DNA of 64,000 nucleotides. It comes from Streptomyces sp. NBC_00344 (GTDB lineage Bacteria > Actinomycetota > Actinomycetes > Streptomycetales > Streptomycetaceae). How positions within the stretch are numbered: position 1 is the first letter of the stretch; the number at the start of each line of letters is the position of its first letter. Of this stretch, positions 51,115-59,077 are shown piece after piece. The DNA is taken from assembly GCF_036088315.1 (NCBI RefSeq), contig NZ_CP107996.1, positions 620,001 through 684,000 of the forward strand, read 5' to 3'. The notes under the pieces were generated by a model. The model did no database searches. It saw nothing but the letters and a program-made list of their open reading frames with translations, and was not told where the DNA came from. The position numbers and the translations under genes were made by a program.

Positions 51115-51182
51115 AGGCGCCTCGCAATCCCAACGTACTCACGTGGCTGCTCGGACGGGAACCAAGGAGATCTCCCGAATGC

Positions 51183-51284
51183 CTCGCCGTGCGTTGGGAA
51201 CGGCGCGTCGAACTCCACGATGACTTCTTGTCGTTGGCCTGCAGTCTGACCTGCTGGCGACATCTGAGAAGAGCCACCTCCTGA
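51183..51284 (+). pseudogene. IS5-type transposase C-terminal relic
   Basis: 33 codons reading LAVRWERRVELHDDFLSL then ACSLTCWRHLRRATS and a stop. They are clearly homologous to the C-terminus of the IS5-type transposase at 28499 (LAVRRERRPELHDAFVSL, ACNLICWRRLKKAHS). The rest of the element is gone. The sequence upstream of 51183 is unrelated. Confidence 0.8.
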
Positions 51285-51287
51285 TGG

Positions 51288-51623
51288 CTAAGACTTGGTC
51301 GGGCGCGAGCCATACGCCGGCCCGAACACCACGAGCAGCACCAGGTCTTCGGCCACTTCTGTGAATCGATGTTCTTCACCGGCCGGCACGAAGATCACCG
51401 TCCCGGGACTCACCTCGTCCGTTCCGCCTGGTGTTTCGATCTTGGCGCGTCCGGCTGTGACGACATAGATCTCATCCTCGGTGTGCGGGCTCTGGGCATC
51501 ACGCCCGCCGACCGGGATGCAGTACGTTCCCACCGACAGATCCGACGTCCGCAGCTGCTCGATCCAGTCATTGCCCGCTTCGCCGGGGCGCGTCCACACG
51601 CCTGCACCCTTGATGATCTCCAT
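51288..51623 (-). CDS. Single-domain cupin protein
   Basis: 111 residues from the ATG at 51623. Cupin motif 1 SPHTEDEIYVVTAGRAKIETPGG and motif 2 PGTVIFVPAGEEHRFTEV supply the usual His/Glu metal ligands. The start IIKGAGVWTRPGEAGNDWIEQL is plausible for the family. SD is weak. Intact despite being flanked on both sides by transposase remnants. Function cannot be deduced. Confidence 0.82.
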   Translation of the reverse strand: MEIIKGAGVWTRPGEAGNDWIEQLRTSDLSVGTYCIPVGGRDAQSPHTEDEIYVVTAGRAKIETPGGTDEVSPGTVIFVPAGEEHRFTEVAEDLVLLVVFGPAYGSRPTKS

Positions 51624-51662
51624 GACGGGACCCTAACGCTGGGACCGGGAGCGCAACACCCG

Positions 51663-51676
51663 TGATCCTCTTACGA
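51663..51676. repeat. Putative IS end, TGATCCTCTTACGA
   Basis: 13 of 14 identical to 29229-29242. It lies just beyond the restored stop (51692) of the transposase pseudogene, where that element's end is expected. Confidence 0.45.
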
Positions 51677-51691
51677 GCTCTAACTTGATCT

Positions 51692-52616
51692 TTAACCTGT
51701 GCGGCGCGGACGCGGGGTCGTTGACTTCTTCGTGCGTCGCTTCGCGGAGCCTGGTCTGCCAACTGTGTGCACGCCATAGCGGGCAGTGCGCTGGTTGTTC
51801 TTGCGGCCGGGCGGGCGTCCTGGGCCGGGCCGGGCGGTTTTCGGTGCTTCGGCTGGACAGGCGGCCTTCGTGCGGAGGTGCCGAAAGTCGCGGCGGACTC
51901 GTGCGGGGGAGAAGCCTGTCAGGCGGGACAGGCTTCTCCCACGGCCGTCGGAGGTCTGCCGCCAGTGGGCGTGCGAGCCGGAGCTGGGTGAAGGCGGCGA
52001 GGATCAGCCAGGTCCAGCGATCGGCGGCTTCGGGGCTGCGGATCTTCGGGCAGGTCCAGCCCAGGGTCTGTTTGAAGAGCCGGAAGGTGTGTTCGATGTC
52101 GAAGCGTCGCAGGAATGCCTGCCAGAGCAGGTCGACGGTGGCGGCGGTGCCTGACCACCACAGCCAGACCGGCTTCGATGTCGCGCCGCTGGGCAGGTGC
52201 TCGACCTGCAGACGGATCACGGCGCCCTCGATGACCGGCAGGGCACCCAGCTCGGCGGTCCAGGCCGAGCGGTGGGTCAGTCTCGGGTGGAGCCGGTCCC
52301 AGGCCCGTGCGGTGGCGCTGCCGTAAAGGCGGGTCGCGGTCACCGTCTGAATGTCGGGTGTGTTCCAGGTCGCCGGGTCACCGAAGACGAACTCGCCGCC
52401 GTGGCGGGGCGGGCGGCCCCGAACTGCAAGCTCACGGGGTGGGACCGCGTGTCGCAGGACGCGGTCCGAGCGCATCCGGCCCAGCACCTGCACCGGCAGA
52501 TCCTCCAGAAGGAAGGCCAGACGTGGCACGTCGTATCCGGCGTCCACCACGATCAGGATCTCCGGGTCGGCGTCCTTCCACCGGCCGGCTGTGATGAGCC
52601 ATTCGAGCACCTCTGG
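51692..52616 (-). pseudogene. DDE transposase, 5'-truncated and frameshifted
   Basis: Starts abruptly at the IS110 remnant with EVLEWLITAGRWKDADPEILIVVDAGYDVPRLAFLL, a middle part of a transposase type very common in Streptomyces (I believe NF041680). It continues with RRFDIEHTFRLFKQTLGWTCPKIRSPEAADRW. Near 51975 the frame shifts: the true C-terminus reads SPARVRRDFRHLRTKAACP and then RPGPGRPPGRKNNQRTARYG up to a TAA at 51692-51694. The uncorrected frame runs on to 51633. The N-terminal ~190 residues were not found. Confidence 0.8.
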
Positions 52617-53059
52617 TCACCCTGCAGTGGCCTCCTGCCCTGCGGGGAAAGCGATGGCCGCGTCGAAGGTCACCCGGTTCTGGAGGCAGTGGTGGAGTTG
52701 TCCGAGCATGCGGTTGAACAAGCGCCGCAAGGCTGGGCATGCCAGTCTCCGGCCTCACGTCGGCGCTGTAGTGGGCGTTGGCGCCGGGTGAGTGGCTGAG
52801 GGTGGCGAAGGCCCACAGGTAGCCGGCGTGGTTGAGCCGGTTGTTCTTCACGAACCGGCGGCCGACGTACTTGCGTTCGCCGGATGCCTGGATGCCCATG
52901 GCCTCCTCGACCGCGGCCGGCTGGCGGGCGGGCTGCCGGAAGAGCGTGTGAAGACGTTCGGCATCCTCTGCGATGCCGCGCTTGCGGCCAGCGTTGGTCG
53001 GCATCAGCCGCAACGTCGTGGTGTCCCTCCGCCCGGTCGATCCCGCAGAACACGTCCAT
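52617..53059 (-). pseudogene. IS110-family transposase with multiple internal deletions
   Basis: Begins at 53059 with MDVFCGIDRAEGHHDV, the IS110 N-terminus, then jumps to a mid-protein piece (RKRGIAEDAERLHTLF, AVEEAMG) and again to the C-terminal region (VGRRFVKNNRLNHAGYLWAF, LSHSPGANAHYS). The end is in a third frame (RRLFNRMLGQLHHCLQNRVTFDAAIAFP, stop at 52617). Most of the DEDD domain and the Ser-containing Tnp20 motif are gone. Its 3' end abuts the truncated DDE transposase. Confidence 0.8.
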
Positions 53060-53222
53060 TTCCCGCCCCTTCGCCGGTGCAGTTCATGAAGGCGAGCACA
53101 CGGGCCGCAGGGCGCACCATCCAGGACTCCACGGTCCGCCACTTCATCAGCCGTGCGCGGCACTGCCGAACCGCACGGGCGCACGCCGTGTCCAGAGCGC
53201 GAAGCTCGTGAGGAGTAACGCC

Positions 53223-53360
53223 TCACCGTGCGGCAGCCCAGCCATCGAGGATCCCGAACTCGACGGGCTCGTGCGGGCAGAACATGCGAGGACCGGCCGG
53301 CACCACAGCGCCACCGGTCTTTCCACAGACCTGATCGGTCAGAGGTGCCGTAGGGGTCAC
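53223..53360 (-). CDS. Possible 45-residue small protein
   Basis: GTG start overlapping the stop of the preceding mini-ORF (GTGA). Sequence (TDQVCGKTGGAVVPAGPRMF, then CPHEPVEFGILDGWAAAR) has two Cys and a His and looks more protein-like than neighbouring frames. No SD; would depend on coupling. Function unknown. Confidence 0.35.
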   Translation of the reverse strand: MTPTAPLTDQVCGKTGGAVVPAGPRMFCPHEPVEFGILDGWAAAR

Positions 53361-53440
53361 CACGGCACGTCGAACTGCCGGGGGTGCGGGGTTGCGGGCG
53401 GCGGCACGACAGCGATTGCGGCAGGAGTCGTGGCAGACAT
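53357..53440 (-). CDS. Possible 27-residue leader-like mini-ORF
   Basis: ATG at 53440, MSATTPAAIAVVPPPATPHP then RQFDVPW. No clear SD. Worth listing only because its stop overlaps the next mini-ORF start by 4 nt, an operon-like arrangement. Confidence 0.25.
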   Translation of the reverse strand: MSATTPAAIAVVPPPATPHPRQFDVPW

Positions 53441-53586
53441 GTGAGTGGCACCGGCCCGGCGGGCCGGACCGGCGGTCAACGTGCGGAAGATTCCGCGTTC
53501 TTGGTCTGCCCCGCGCCGACAGGGGTGCGATAAGTTTTGCGTCGCCTTGACCATGAACAACCTGACCAGTGGAGACACGCTTTCCC

Positions 53587-54009
53587 ATGAACGACATCGT
53601 CAACGGACTTGGCCGCGCCGCCGTCTACGGAGCCCTCGGGGTGGTGCTGCTGATTCTCGGCATCGTCCTGGTGGACCTGCTGACCCCTGGAAAGCTCGGC
53701 CGGCAGATCTGGGAAGAGCGCAACCGCAACGCCGCCACGCTGCTCAGCTCGGCACTGCTCGGCATAGGCGGGATCGTGTTCACTTCGATATGGACGACCT
53801 ACGACGACTTCGGCAAGGGCCTGGCGTCGACGGCCCTGTTCGGCCTGCTGGGCCTCGTGATGATGGCGGTGGCCTTCCTGATCGTCGACCTGGTCACCCC
53901 GGGCAAGCTCGGCGCGACCCTGGTCGAGCAGGAGCCGCACCCGGCGGTATGGGTCACGGCCTCCTGCAACATCGCGGTGGCGGCCATCATTTCGGCGTCC
54001 ATCGCCTGA
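53587..54009 (+). CDS. DUF350-family membrane protein
   Basis: 140 residues from the ATG at 53587. Four membrane segments in two similar halves, each with the same loop motif: LVDLLTPGKLGRQIWEE and IVDLVTPGKLGATLVEQ. That duplicated VDL-TPGKLG pattern is the DUF350 signature. Cytoplasmic-membrane protein of unknown function. Stands alone. Confidence 0.9.
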   Translation: MNDIVNGLGRAAVYGALGVVLLILGIVLVDLLTPGKLGRQIWEERNRNAATLLSSALLGIGGIVFTSIWTTYDDFGKGLASTALFGLLGLVMMAVAFLIVDLVTPGKLGATLVEQEPHPAVWVTASCNIAVAAIISASIA

Positions 54010-54653
54010 CCCGCCTCCGCAGCACTTCTTCGCCGTGACAGCTCGACCCGCCGGCCGCCGCGTCCCCAGCTCACCGGGCGACCGATAGGCCGGCGGGGGC
54101 CGGCATATCGGCCGCCGGTCCCGCTCGTTCAGCCGGTGAACCATGCCCGGCCCTTCCCCAGCTTCCCTGCGCCCGCTGACCGTCTCCGCGTGGTTCTGCC
54201 ACGCCCCTGACGCCCCCTCGACTGCGACCGGGCGCATGACGTTGCTCACCGGGCTTCCCCCCTTCCGCAGATGCTGACAGCCCGGGCAGGACGGCTCCGC
54301 GCACATCGCACCGTGGTGCGCCGCTCGCACTCGACGCTGTGGAGAGCGGACGTGGCCATGAGCCCGCGCGGCCCGGCACCGCTCATCCTGCGACCCATCC
54401 CCCTGCACCGCCCGGACGAACCGGCGGTCCGGCGTCGGCTCGACCATCGAATAGCGCGTACGGCCGTGACCGACCGGCACGCGCACTCCGTAGCCCATCA
54501 CCACAATGCTCATATCACCTCCGAAAGGAGGATGAGTCGCCTCTTTCGATGCGTGTTTCTGATTGAAATCCCTCTTTATATTGCATCAACGAGCTTTCCT
54601 CGGCAGGGTGTTCGCCATCCCACCCCTGCGCGTGCGAACAAGGGAGAGCAGCC
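54010..54653. other. Intergenic region with an isolated strong translation start
   Basis: About 640 bp. On the minus strand an ATG at 54513 follows a near-ideal SD (GGAGGTGAT) and opens MSIVVMGYGVRVPVGHGRTR, but the frame turns into Arg-rich sequence after ~45 residues and runs antisense through the DUF350 gene. It may be a frameshifted small gene. The SD is part of the small hairpin CCTCCGAAAGGAGG. The AT-rich stretch 54545-54600 is the likely promoter/leader of the GH27 gene. Confidence 0.5.
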
Positions 54654-56876
54654 TTGCTCGGAAGAACAAGCACGTCCCGCGCCCTCCGCCGTCCGGTCGT
54701 CACTGTGGCCGGCACGGTCGCGGCGCTGGTGCTGAGCGCCACGGCCAGTGCCCCCGGGGCTTCTTCGGCGCCCGGCCCGGCACCACGGCCCGGCGCCGTC
54801 CCGTCCGCTGCCCCGTACCCCAACCTCTCGCCCACTCCCCCGATGGGGTGGAACAACTGGTCCTACTACGGCTGCGACATCAGCGAGAACGACGTCCTGT
54901 CCAACGCCCGCAAGCTGGTCTCGTCCGGCCTGGCAGCCAAGGGCTACGACACCGTCACCACGGATGACTGCTGGATGACCCACAGCCGGGACGCCCGGGG
55001 CGATCTCGTCGCCGACGCACAGCGCTTCCCGCACGGCATGGCCTGGCTGGGCAAGCAACTGCACTCGATAGGGCTGAAGTTCGGCATATACGAGGATGCG
55101 GGCACCAGCACCTGCGGTGGCTACCCCGGCTCCTGGGGTCACATCGAGCAGGACGCCCGCCTCTTCGCCTCCTGGAAGGTGGACTATCTCAAACTGGACG
55201 GATGCAACGTCCCCTCGGGCTCCGGAGAGACCCAGGAGGAGGTCTACCGGTCCGTCTACTCCGACATGAGCAAAGCGCTTCTCGCCACCAGGAGGCCGAT
55301 CGTCTTCTCGGTCTCGGCCCCCGCCTACTTCCAGTACGACACCCCGGAGACCTGGCACAAGGTCATCTCCTGGTCAGGCCAGGTCGGCAACCTCTGGCGG
55401 GAGGGCGCGGACATCGCGATGGAGCCGGCCAGTGCCCGTGCCAAGTGGTCGTCGATCACGTACAACTACGACTACAACGTGGGGCTCACCGATCTGCAGA
55501 GCCCCGGCCGCTGGAACGACCCGGACTTCCTCCTCGCCGGACAGTCCCGGCTCACCGGCGATGAGATCCGCAGTCAGATGTCCCTGTGGGCGGTCATGGC
55601 GGCCCCGTTGATTTCCAGCGCTGATCTAACGAAGGCCGGCCCGGACGCCCTGTCCGTGCTAGGAAACACCGACGTCATCGCGGTGGACCAGGACCGGACC
55701 GGGCTGCAGGGCCGGATCGTGCAGCAGGGCGACGGTTACGACGTTCTGTCGAAGCAACTCACCGGCGGGGAACGGGCGGTCGCTCTGTTCAACTCCTCCG
55801 ATCAGGCACGCACGATCACCACCACGGCGGCTGAAGCAGGACTTCCGGCGGCCTCGTCGTACACATTGCGGGATCTCTGGTCCAAGAGGACGACGGAGAC
55901 CGCCGGCACCATCGAGGCGAACGTGCCGGCGCATGGCACCGTCCTGTACCGGGTCCGCAAGGGGGCCACCGCACACACCGCACCGGCCACCACGGTCAGT
56001 TGGCACCGGACCTCCGGCGCTGGAACACATGCGACATGGAAGATCAGCGTCGCCGACCACGGTCATACAGCGTTGTCCGGCACCGAGCTGGCGACCGGCG
56101 CACCTGATGGATGGACGCTCACCCCGCCCCGGGCGCGTCTCGGCAGGATCGCACCGGGCCGTTCCGCGTCGCTGACCGTACGGTCCGCCGGGCCCGACGC
56201 GAACCCCGGCACCACCGCGAGCACGCTCACCGCAACCGCCCACTACCGCGCGGGCGCCGCAGGACAGCGGGCTGTTTCCGGAGAGGCAACAGACACGGTG
56301 GTGGTGCCTTACCCGGATCTCGCATCCGCCTTCAACAACGCCGGCGTCACCAATGAATCCGCTCCACCCACCGATGGCAACTACACCACGGGCAACTTCG
56401 ACGGTGACGGCGACAGCTACTCCGCGCAGGCCCTCGCGGCAGTCGGCGTCACACCGGGCGCACAGCTCACCAAGAACGGTGTGAGCTGGACCTTTCCCGC
56501 TGCGAAGCCGGGAAGTGCGGACAACGTCTCCGCCGCGGGACAGGTCATCCGCACCAGTGGCCGGGGGCCGGCTCTCTGGTTCCTCGGCGCCGAGGCGGGC
56601 GCTGTCGAAGGAACGGTAACCGTCACCTACACCGACGGCAGCCGGAGCACCGGCAAACTCGGCTTCCCCAACTGGTGCTGCACGGCGGGCACCGACTACG
56701 GGGCCGTCACGGTGGCAACGGCCGACCACCGCAACACACCGGACGGCCCGGCGAACTTCGGCGTCGGCTACAAACTCTTCGGCAACTCCGTACCGCTCAC
56801 GGAAGGGAAAACCGTGGAGTCGGTGACACTGCCCGACGAGGACGCGATCCACATCTTCGCCCTCTCGGTGAGCTGA
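54654..56876 (+). CDS. Secreted GH27 alpha-galactosidase / beta-L-arabinopyranosidase-type enzyme
   Basis: 740 residues from a TTG at 54654 with SD AAGGGAGAG; no ATG or GTG gives a full signal peptide. Signal (RRPVVTVAGTVAALVLSATASA). GH27 barrel from about 60 (TPPMGWNNWSYYGCDI): nucleophile Asp182 in YLKLDGCN, acid/base Asp253 in LWREGADI, WNDPDF at 287-292. An antiparallel C-domain follows, then an NEW3-type domain (about 440-560) and a C-terminal beta domain (ASAFNNAGVTNESAPPTDGNY ... GFPNWCCTAG). This layout resembles Streptomyces GH27 enzymes acting on galactosyl or arabinopyranosyl ends of plant polymers. Confidence 0.93.
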   Translation: MLGRTSTSRALRRPVVTVAGTVAALVLSATASAPGASSAPGPAPRPGAVPSAAPYPNLSPTPPMGWNNWSYYGCDISENDVLSNARKLVSSGLAAKGYDTVTTDDCWMTHSRDARGDLVADAQRFPHGMAWLGKQLHSIGLKFGIYEDAGTSTCGGYPGSWGHIEQDARLFASWKVDYLKLDGCNVPSGSGETQEEVYRSVYSDMSKALLATRRPIVFSVSAPAYFQYDTPETWHKVISWSGQVGNLWREGADIAMEPASARAKWSSITYNYDYNVGLTDLQSPGRWNDPDFLLAGQSRLTGDEIRSQMSLWAVMAAPLISSADLTKAGPDALSVLGNTDVIAVDQDRTGLQGRIVQQGDGYDVLSKQLTGGERAVALFNSSDQARTITTTAAEAGLPAASSYTLRDLWSKRTTETAGTIEANVPAHGTVLYRVRKGATAHTAPATTVSWHRTSGAGTHATWKISVADHGHTALSGTELATGAPDGWTLTPPRARLGRIAPGRSASLTVRSAGPDANPGTTASTLTATAHYRAGAAGQRAVSGEATDTVVVPYPDLASAFNNAGVTNESAPPTDGNYTTGNFDGDGDSYSAQALAAVGVTPGAQLTKNGVSWTFPAAKPGSADNVSAAGQVIRTSGRGPALWFLGAEAGAVEGTVTVTYTDGSRSTGKLGFPNWCCTAGTDYGAVTVATADHRNTPDGPANFGVGYKLFGNSVPLTEGKTVESVTLPDEDAIHIFALSVS

Positions 56877-56910
56877 CAGGTCCGGGGCTCTCAGGGCCCG
56901 CTTGGGCAAA

Positions 56911-56956
56911 AGGGCCTCCCGCACCGTTCGACGGCTCGAGCCGAGCGGGAGGCCCT
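56911..56956 (+). terminator. Terminator after GH27 with duplicated 3' arm
   Basis: 12-bp perfect stem (56911-56922 with 56945-56956). A second copy of the 3' arm (GCGGGAGGCCC) follows at 56966-56976 before a short T-run, so two alternative hairpins are possible. Confidence 0.65.
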
Positions 56957-57120
56957 GATGCCCGAGCGGGAGGCCCGTTTGCCGCACCCCCGAGGGCGTC
57001 GGCGCTCCCCCACCGGACCGCCGACGGGGTCGACGGTCCGTGAACGGACGGCACACGGCGTTCCGGCGAGTGCGGGTCCGCAGCCCACCATTCCGTAACC
57101 ATCGGCCCTGTGCTGTGCCC

Positions 57121-57678
57121 CTAAGCGTTCTGGCCCTCCGGGTCCGCCCCGTTGTCCGCTGCGGTCTTCGCCTCGGCCAGCACCCTGGTCCGCCTGCTGA
57201 CCACGGCCGCCGTCGCCAGCGCGCTGCCCGTGAAGGCGACGGCAACCGTCCAGGGCTGGTCGAAGCGGTGGCAGGTGGCCCGGTCGAGTGAGTAGCGGCC
57301 CGGCCCCGTCAGGCCGATCACGGCGGCTGTGAAGCCCAGAAAGGCGGGGTACTCGAAGCCGCCGCCCTGGGCGAAGAAACCGGCAGGGGCGTGAACGGCG
57401 ACAGCTCCGGCCATGGCGCCCGCGGCCGCGGCCCCGGCTACGGGCGTGGCGAGCCCCAGCGCCAGCAGTGCACCACCGCCCGCCTCGCCGAGACCCGCGG
57501 CGGCGGCGCTGTGGCGCCCGGGCTTGAATCCCATGTGCTCCATCCCCGCGGCGGTCGCGTCGAGGCCTCCGCCGCCGAACCAGCCGAACAGCTTCTGCGA
57601 CCCGTGCGCCGCGAGCACGGCCCCGGTACCGATGCGCAGTACGAGCAGGCCGATGTCACGTCGATTGATGCAGGTCAT
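57121..57678 (-). CDS. DoxX-family membrane protein
   Basis: 185 residues from the ATG at 57678 (SD GGAG). Four membrane segments with DoxX features: DIGLLVLRIGTGAVLAAHGSQKLFGWFGGGGLDATAAGMEHMGFKPG, LGEAGGGALLALGLATPVAG and FLGFTAAVIGLTGPGRYSLDR. DoxX-like proteins are linked to redox and membrane stress functions in some bacteria. Divergent from endonuclease V. Confidence 0.92.
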   Translation of the reverse strand: MTCINRRDIGLLVLRIGTGAVLAAHGSQKLFGWFGGGGLDATAAGMEHMGFKPGRHSAAAAGLGEAGGGALLALGLATPVAGAAAAGAMAGAVAVHAPAGFFAQGGGFEYPAFLGFTAAVIGLTGPGRYSLDRATCHRFDQPWTVAVAFTGSALATAAVVSRRTRVLAEAKTAADNGADPEGQNA

Positions 57679-57838
57679 CGGTTCTCCAGAGGTGTGGCGG
57701 AGGGAAAGGCTACGGGCGTACCTCTCCACTCTCGACGCGCGGCGGCGCCCACCGGCACCGGGGCTGGGCCATTCGGGCGGTGCGACCGGAGCACGTATCG
57801 CCTCCATGGGGTGTGCGGGGCCCTCATACAGTGGACCC

Positions 57839-58507
57839 ATGGATACTCCCGCCGACGAGGCAGCGGCCCGCGCGATCCAGGACGAGCTGCGGACCCGCGT
57901 GGTGCTGGACGAACCAGGCCCCCCGCCTGGCACCGGCCTGATCACCGGTGTCGATGTGGCGTACGACGACGAACGGGACGTGGTCGCCGCAGCTGCGGTG
58001 GTCCTGGACGCCGTCACCCTGGCGGTCGTCGAAGAGACCACCGCGGTCGGCCGGGTCGCTTTCCCCTACGTCCCCGGGCTCCTGGCGTTCCGGGAGATAC
58101 CGACCGTCCTGGCGGCGCTGGAAGCACTCGAGACCGATCCGGGGCTCGTCGTCTGCGACGGCTACGGTCTCGCGCATCCGCGGCGCTTCGGGCTCGCCAG
58201 TCACCTGGGCGTACTGACCGGGCTGCCGGTGATAGGTGTCGCCAAGAACCCCTTTGCCTTCTCCTACGAACAACCCGGCCTCCGGCGGGGCGAGTTCGCG
58301 CCTCTGGTAACCGAGGAGGGCGAAGAGGTGGGCCGGGCGCTGCGCACCCAGGACGGCGTCAAGCCGGTCTTCGTCTCCGTGGGCCATCGCGTCGGTCTCG
58401 GCAATGCCTGCGCCCACACACTGCGACTGTCGCCCGACTACCGCCTCCCGGAGTCCACCCGCCTCGCCGACGCGCTCTGCCGCCGGGCGCTGCGGGAGGC
58501 GACGTAG
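57839..58507 (+). CDS. nfi: Endonuclease V (deoxyinosine 3'-endonuclease)
   Basis: 222 residues from the ATG at 57839. Family motifs in order: ITGVDVAYDD with a metal-binding Asp, FPYVPGLLAFREIPTVLAALE, VCDGYGLAHPRRFGLASHLGVLTGLPVIGVAKNPF, and FVSVGHRVGLGNAC. It nicks DNA 3' of deoxyinosine and related lesions. No clear SD; the mRNA may be leaderless, a common situation in Streptomyces. Confidence 0.96.
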   Translation: MDTPADEAAARAIQDELRTRVVLDEPGPPPGTGLITGVDVAYDDERDVVAAAAVVLDAVTLAVVEETTAVGRVAFPYVPGLLAFREIPTVLAALEALETDPGLVVCDGYGLAHPRRFGLASHLGVLTGLPVIGVAKNPFAFSYEQPGLRRGEFAPLVTEEGEEVGRALRTQDGVKPVFVSVGHRVGLGNACAHTLRLSPDYRLPESTRLADALCRRALREAT

Positions 58508-58573
58508 TGCGGCCATCCGGGCAGCGGGACCCGTGCTCGCTTTGGGCCTGCCCTCCGTGCGAGGGTGGCGCCC

Positions 58574-59035
58574 ATGACGACAGAGCGCTTTGAGGTCCAG
58601 CGGCAGATCTCGGCGGCCCCCAGCAGGGTGTTCTCCCTCCTGTGCGACCCCACCGGCCATGTGAACATCGACAGTTCAGGCATGCTCCAGTCCGCTGACG
58701 GGAACACCGTGCGGCAGGTGGGCGACACTTTTGTCGTGCATATGGACCGGGAGGCACTCAATGACTTCCCGATGGGGAAGTACGACGTCACGGTGATCAT
58801 CACCCGGCTCGAGCCGGACGCCCTGATCGAGTGGACGATCTCCGGGACGGTGCAGCCCCCGATCAAGCACCTGTACGGCTACCGCCTCGAGTCCAGTGCC
58901 GGCGGGACGCTGGTGACGTCCTACTACGACTGGAGCCAGGTCGAGGAGCGCTACCGCGACAAGGGCATCTTCCCGGTCATCCCCGAAGCCGCGCTGCGCG
59001 CCACCCTGGGCATCCTCGCGAGAACCGTTCAGTAG
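58574..59035 (+). CDS. SRPBCC (START-like) protein
   Basis: 153 residues from the ATG at 58574. Begins FEVQRQISAAPSRVFSLLCDPTGHVNID, the polyketide cyclase/dehydrase opening of the SRPBCC fold, and keeps the beta-sheet/helix pattern (DVTVIITRLEPDALIEWTI, GGTLVTSYYDWSQVEERYRDKGIFPVI) with a C-terminal long helix. Binds a small hydrophobic ligand in related proteins; role here unknown. Confidence 0.87.
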   Translation: MTTERFEVQRQISAAPSRVFSLLCDPTGHVNIDSSGMLQSADGNTVRQVGDTFVVHMDREALNDFPMGKYDVTVIITRLEPDALIEWTISGTVQPPIKHLYGYRLESSAGGTLVTSYYDWSQVEERYRDKGIFPVIPEAALRATLGILARTVQ

Positions 59036-59059
59036 GCGCCCCCCAGGGAGGAGGGCGCC
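59035..59059. terminator. Short hairpin between converging genes
   Basis: 7-bp stem GGCGCCC/GGGCGCC (59035-59041, 59053-59059) between the SRPBCC and Tet(M)-like genes. Weak candidate. Confidence 0.4.
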
Positions 59060-59077
59060 CTGTCCCCGCCGGTCCGC

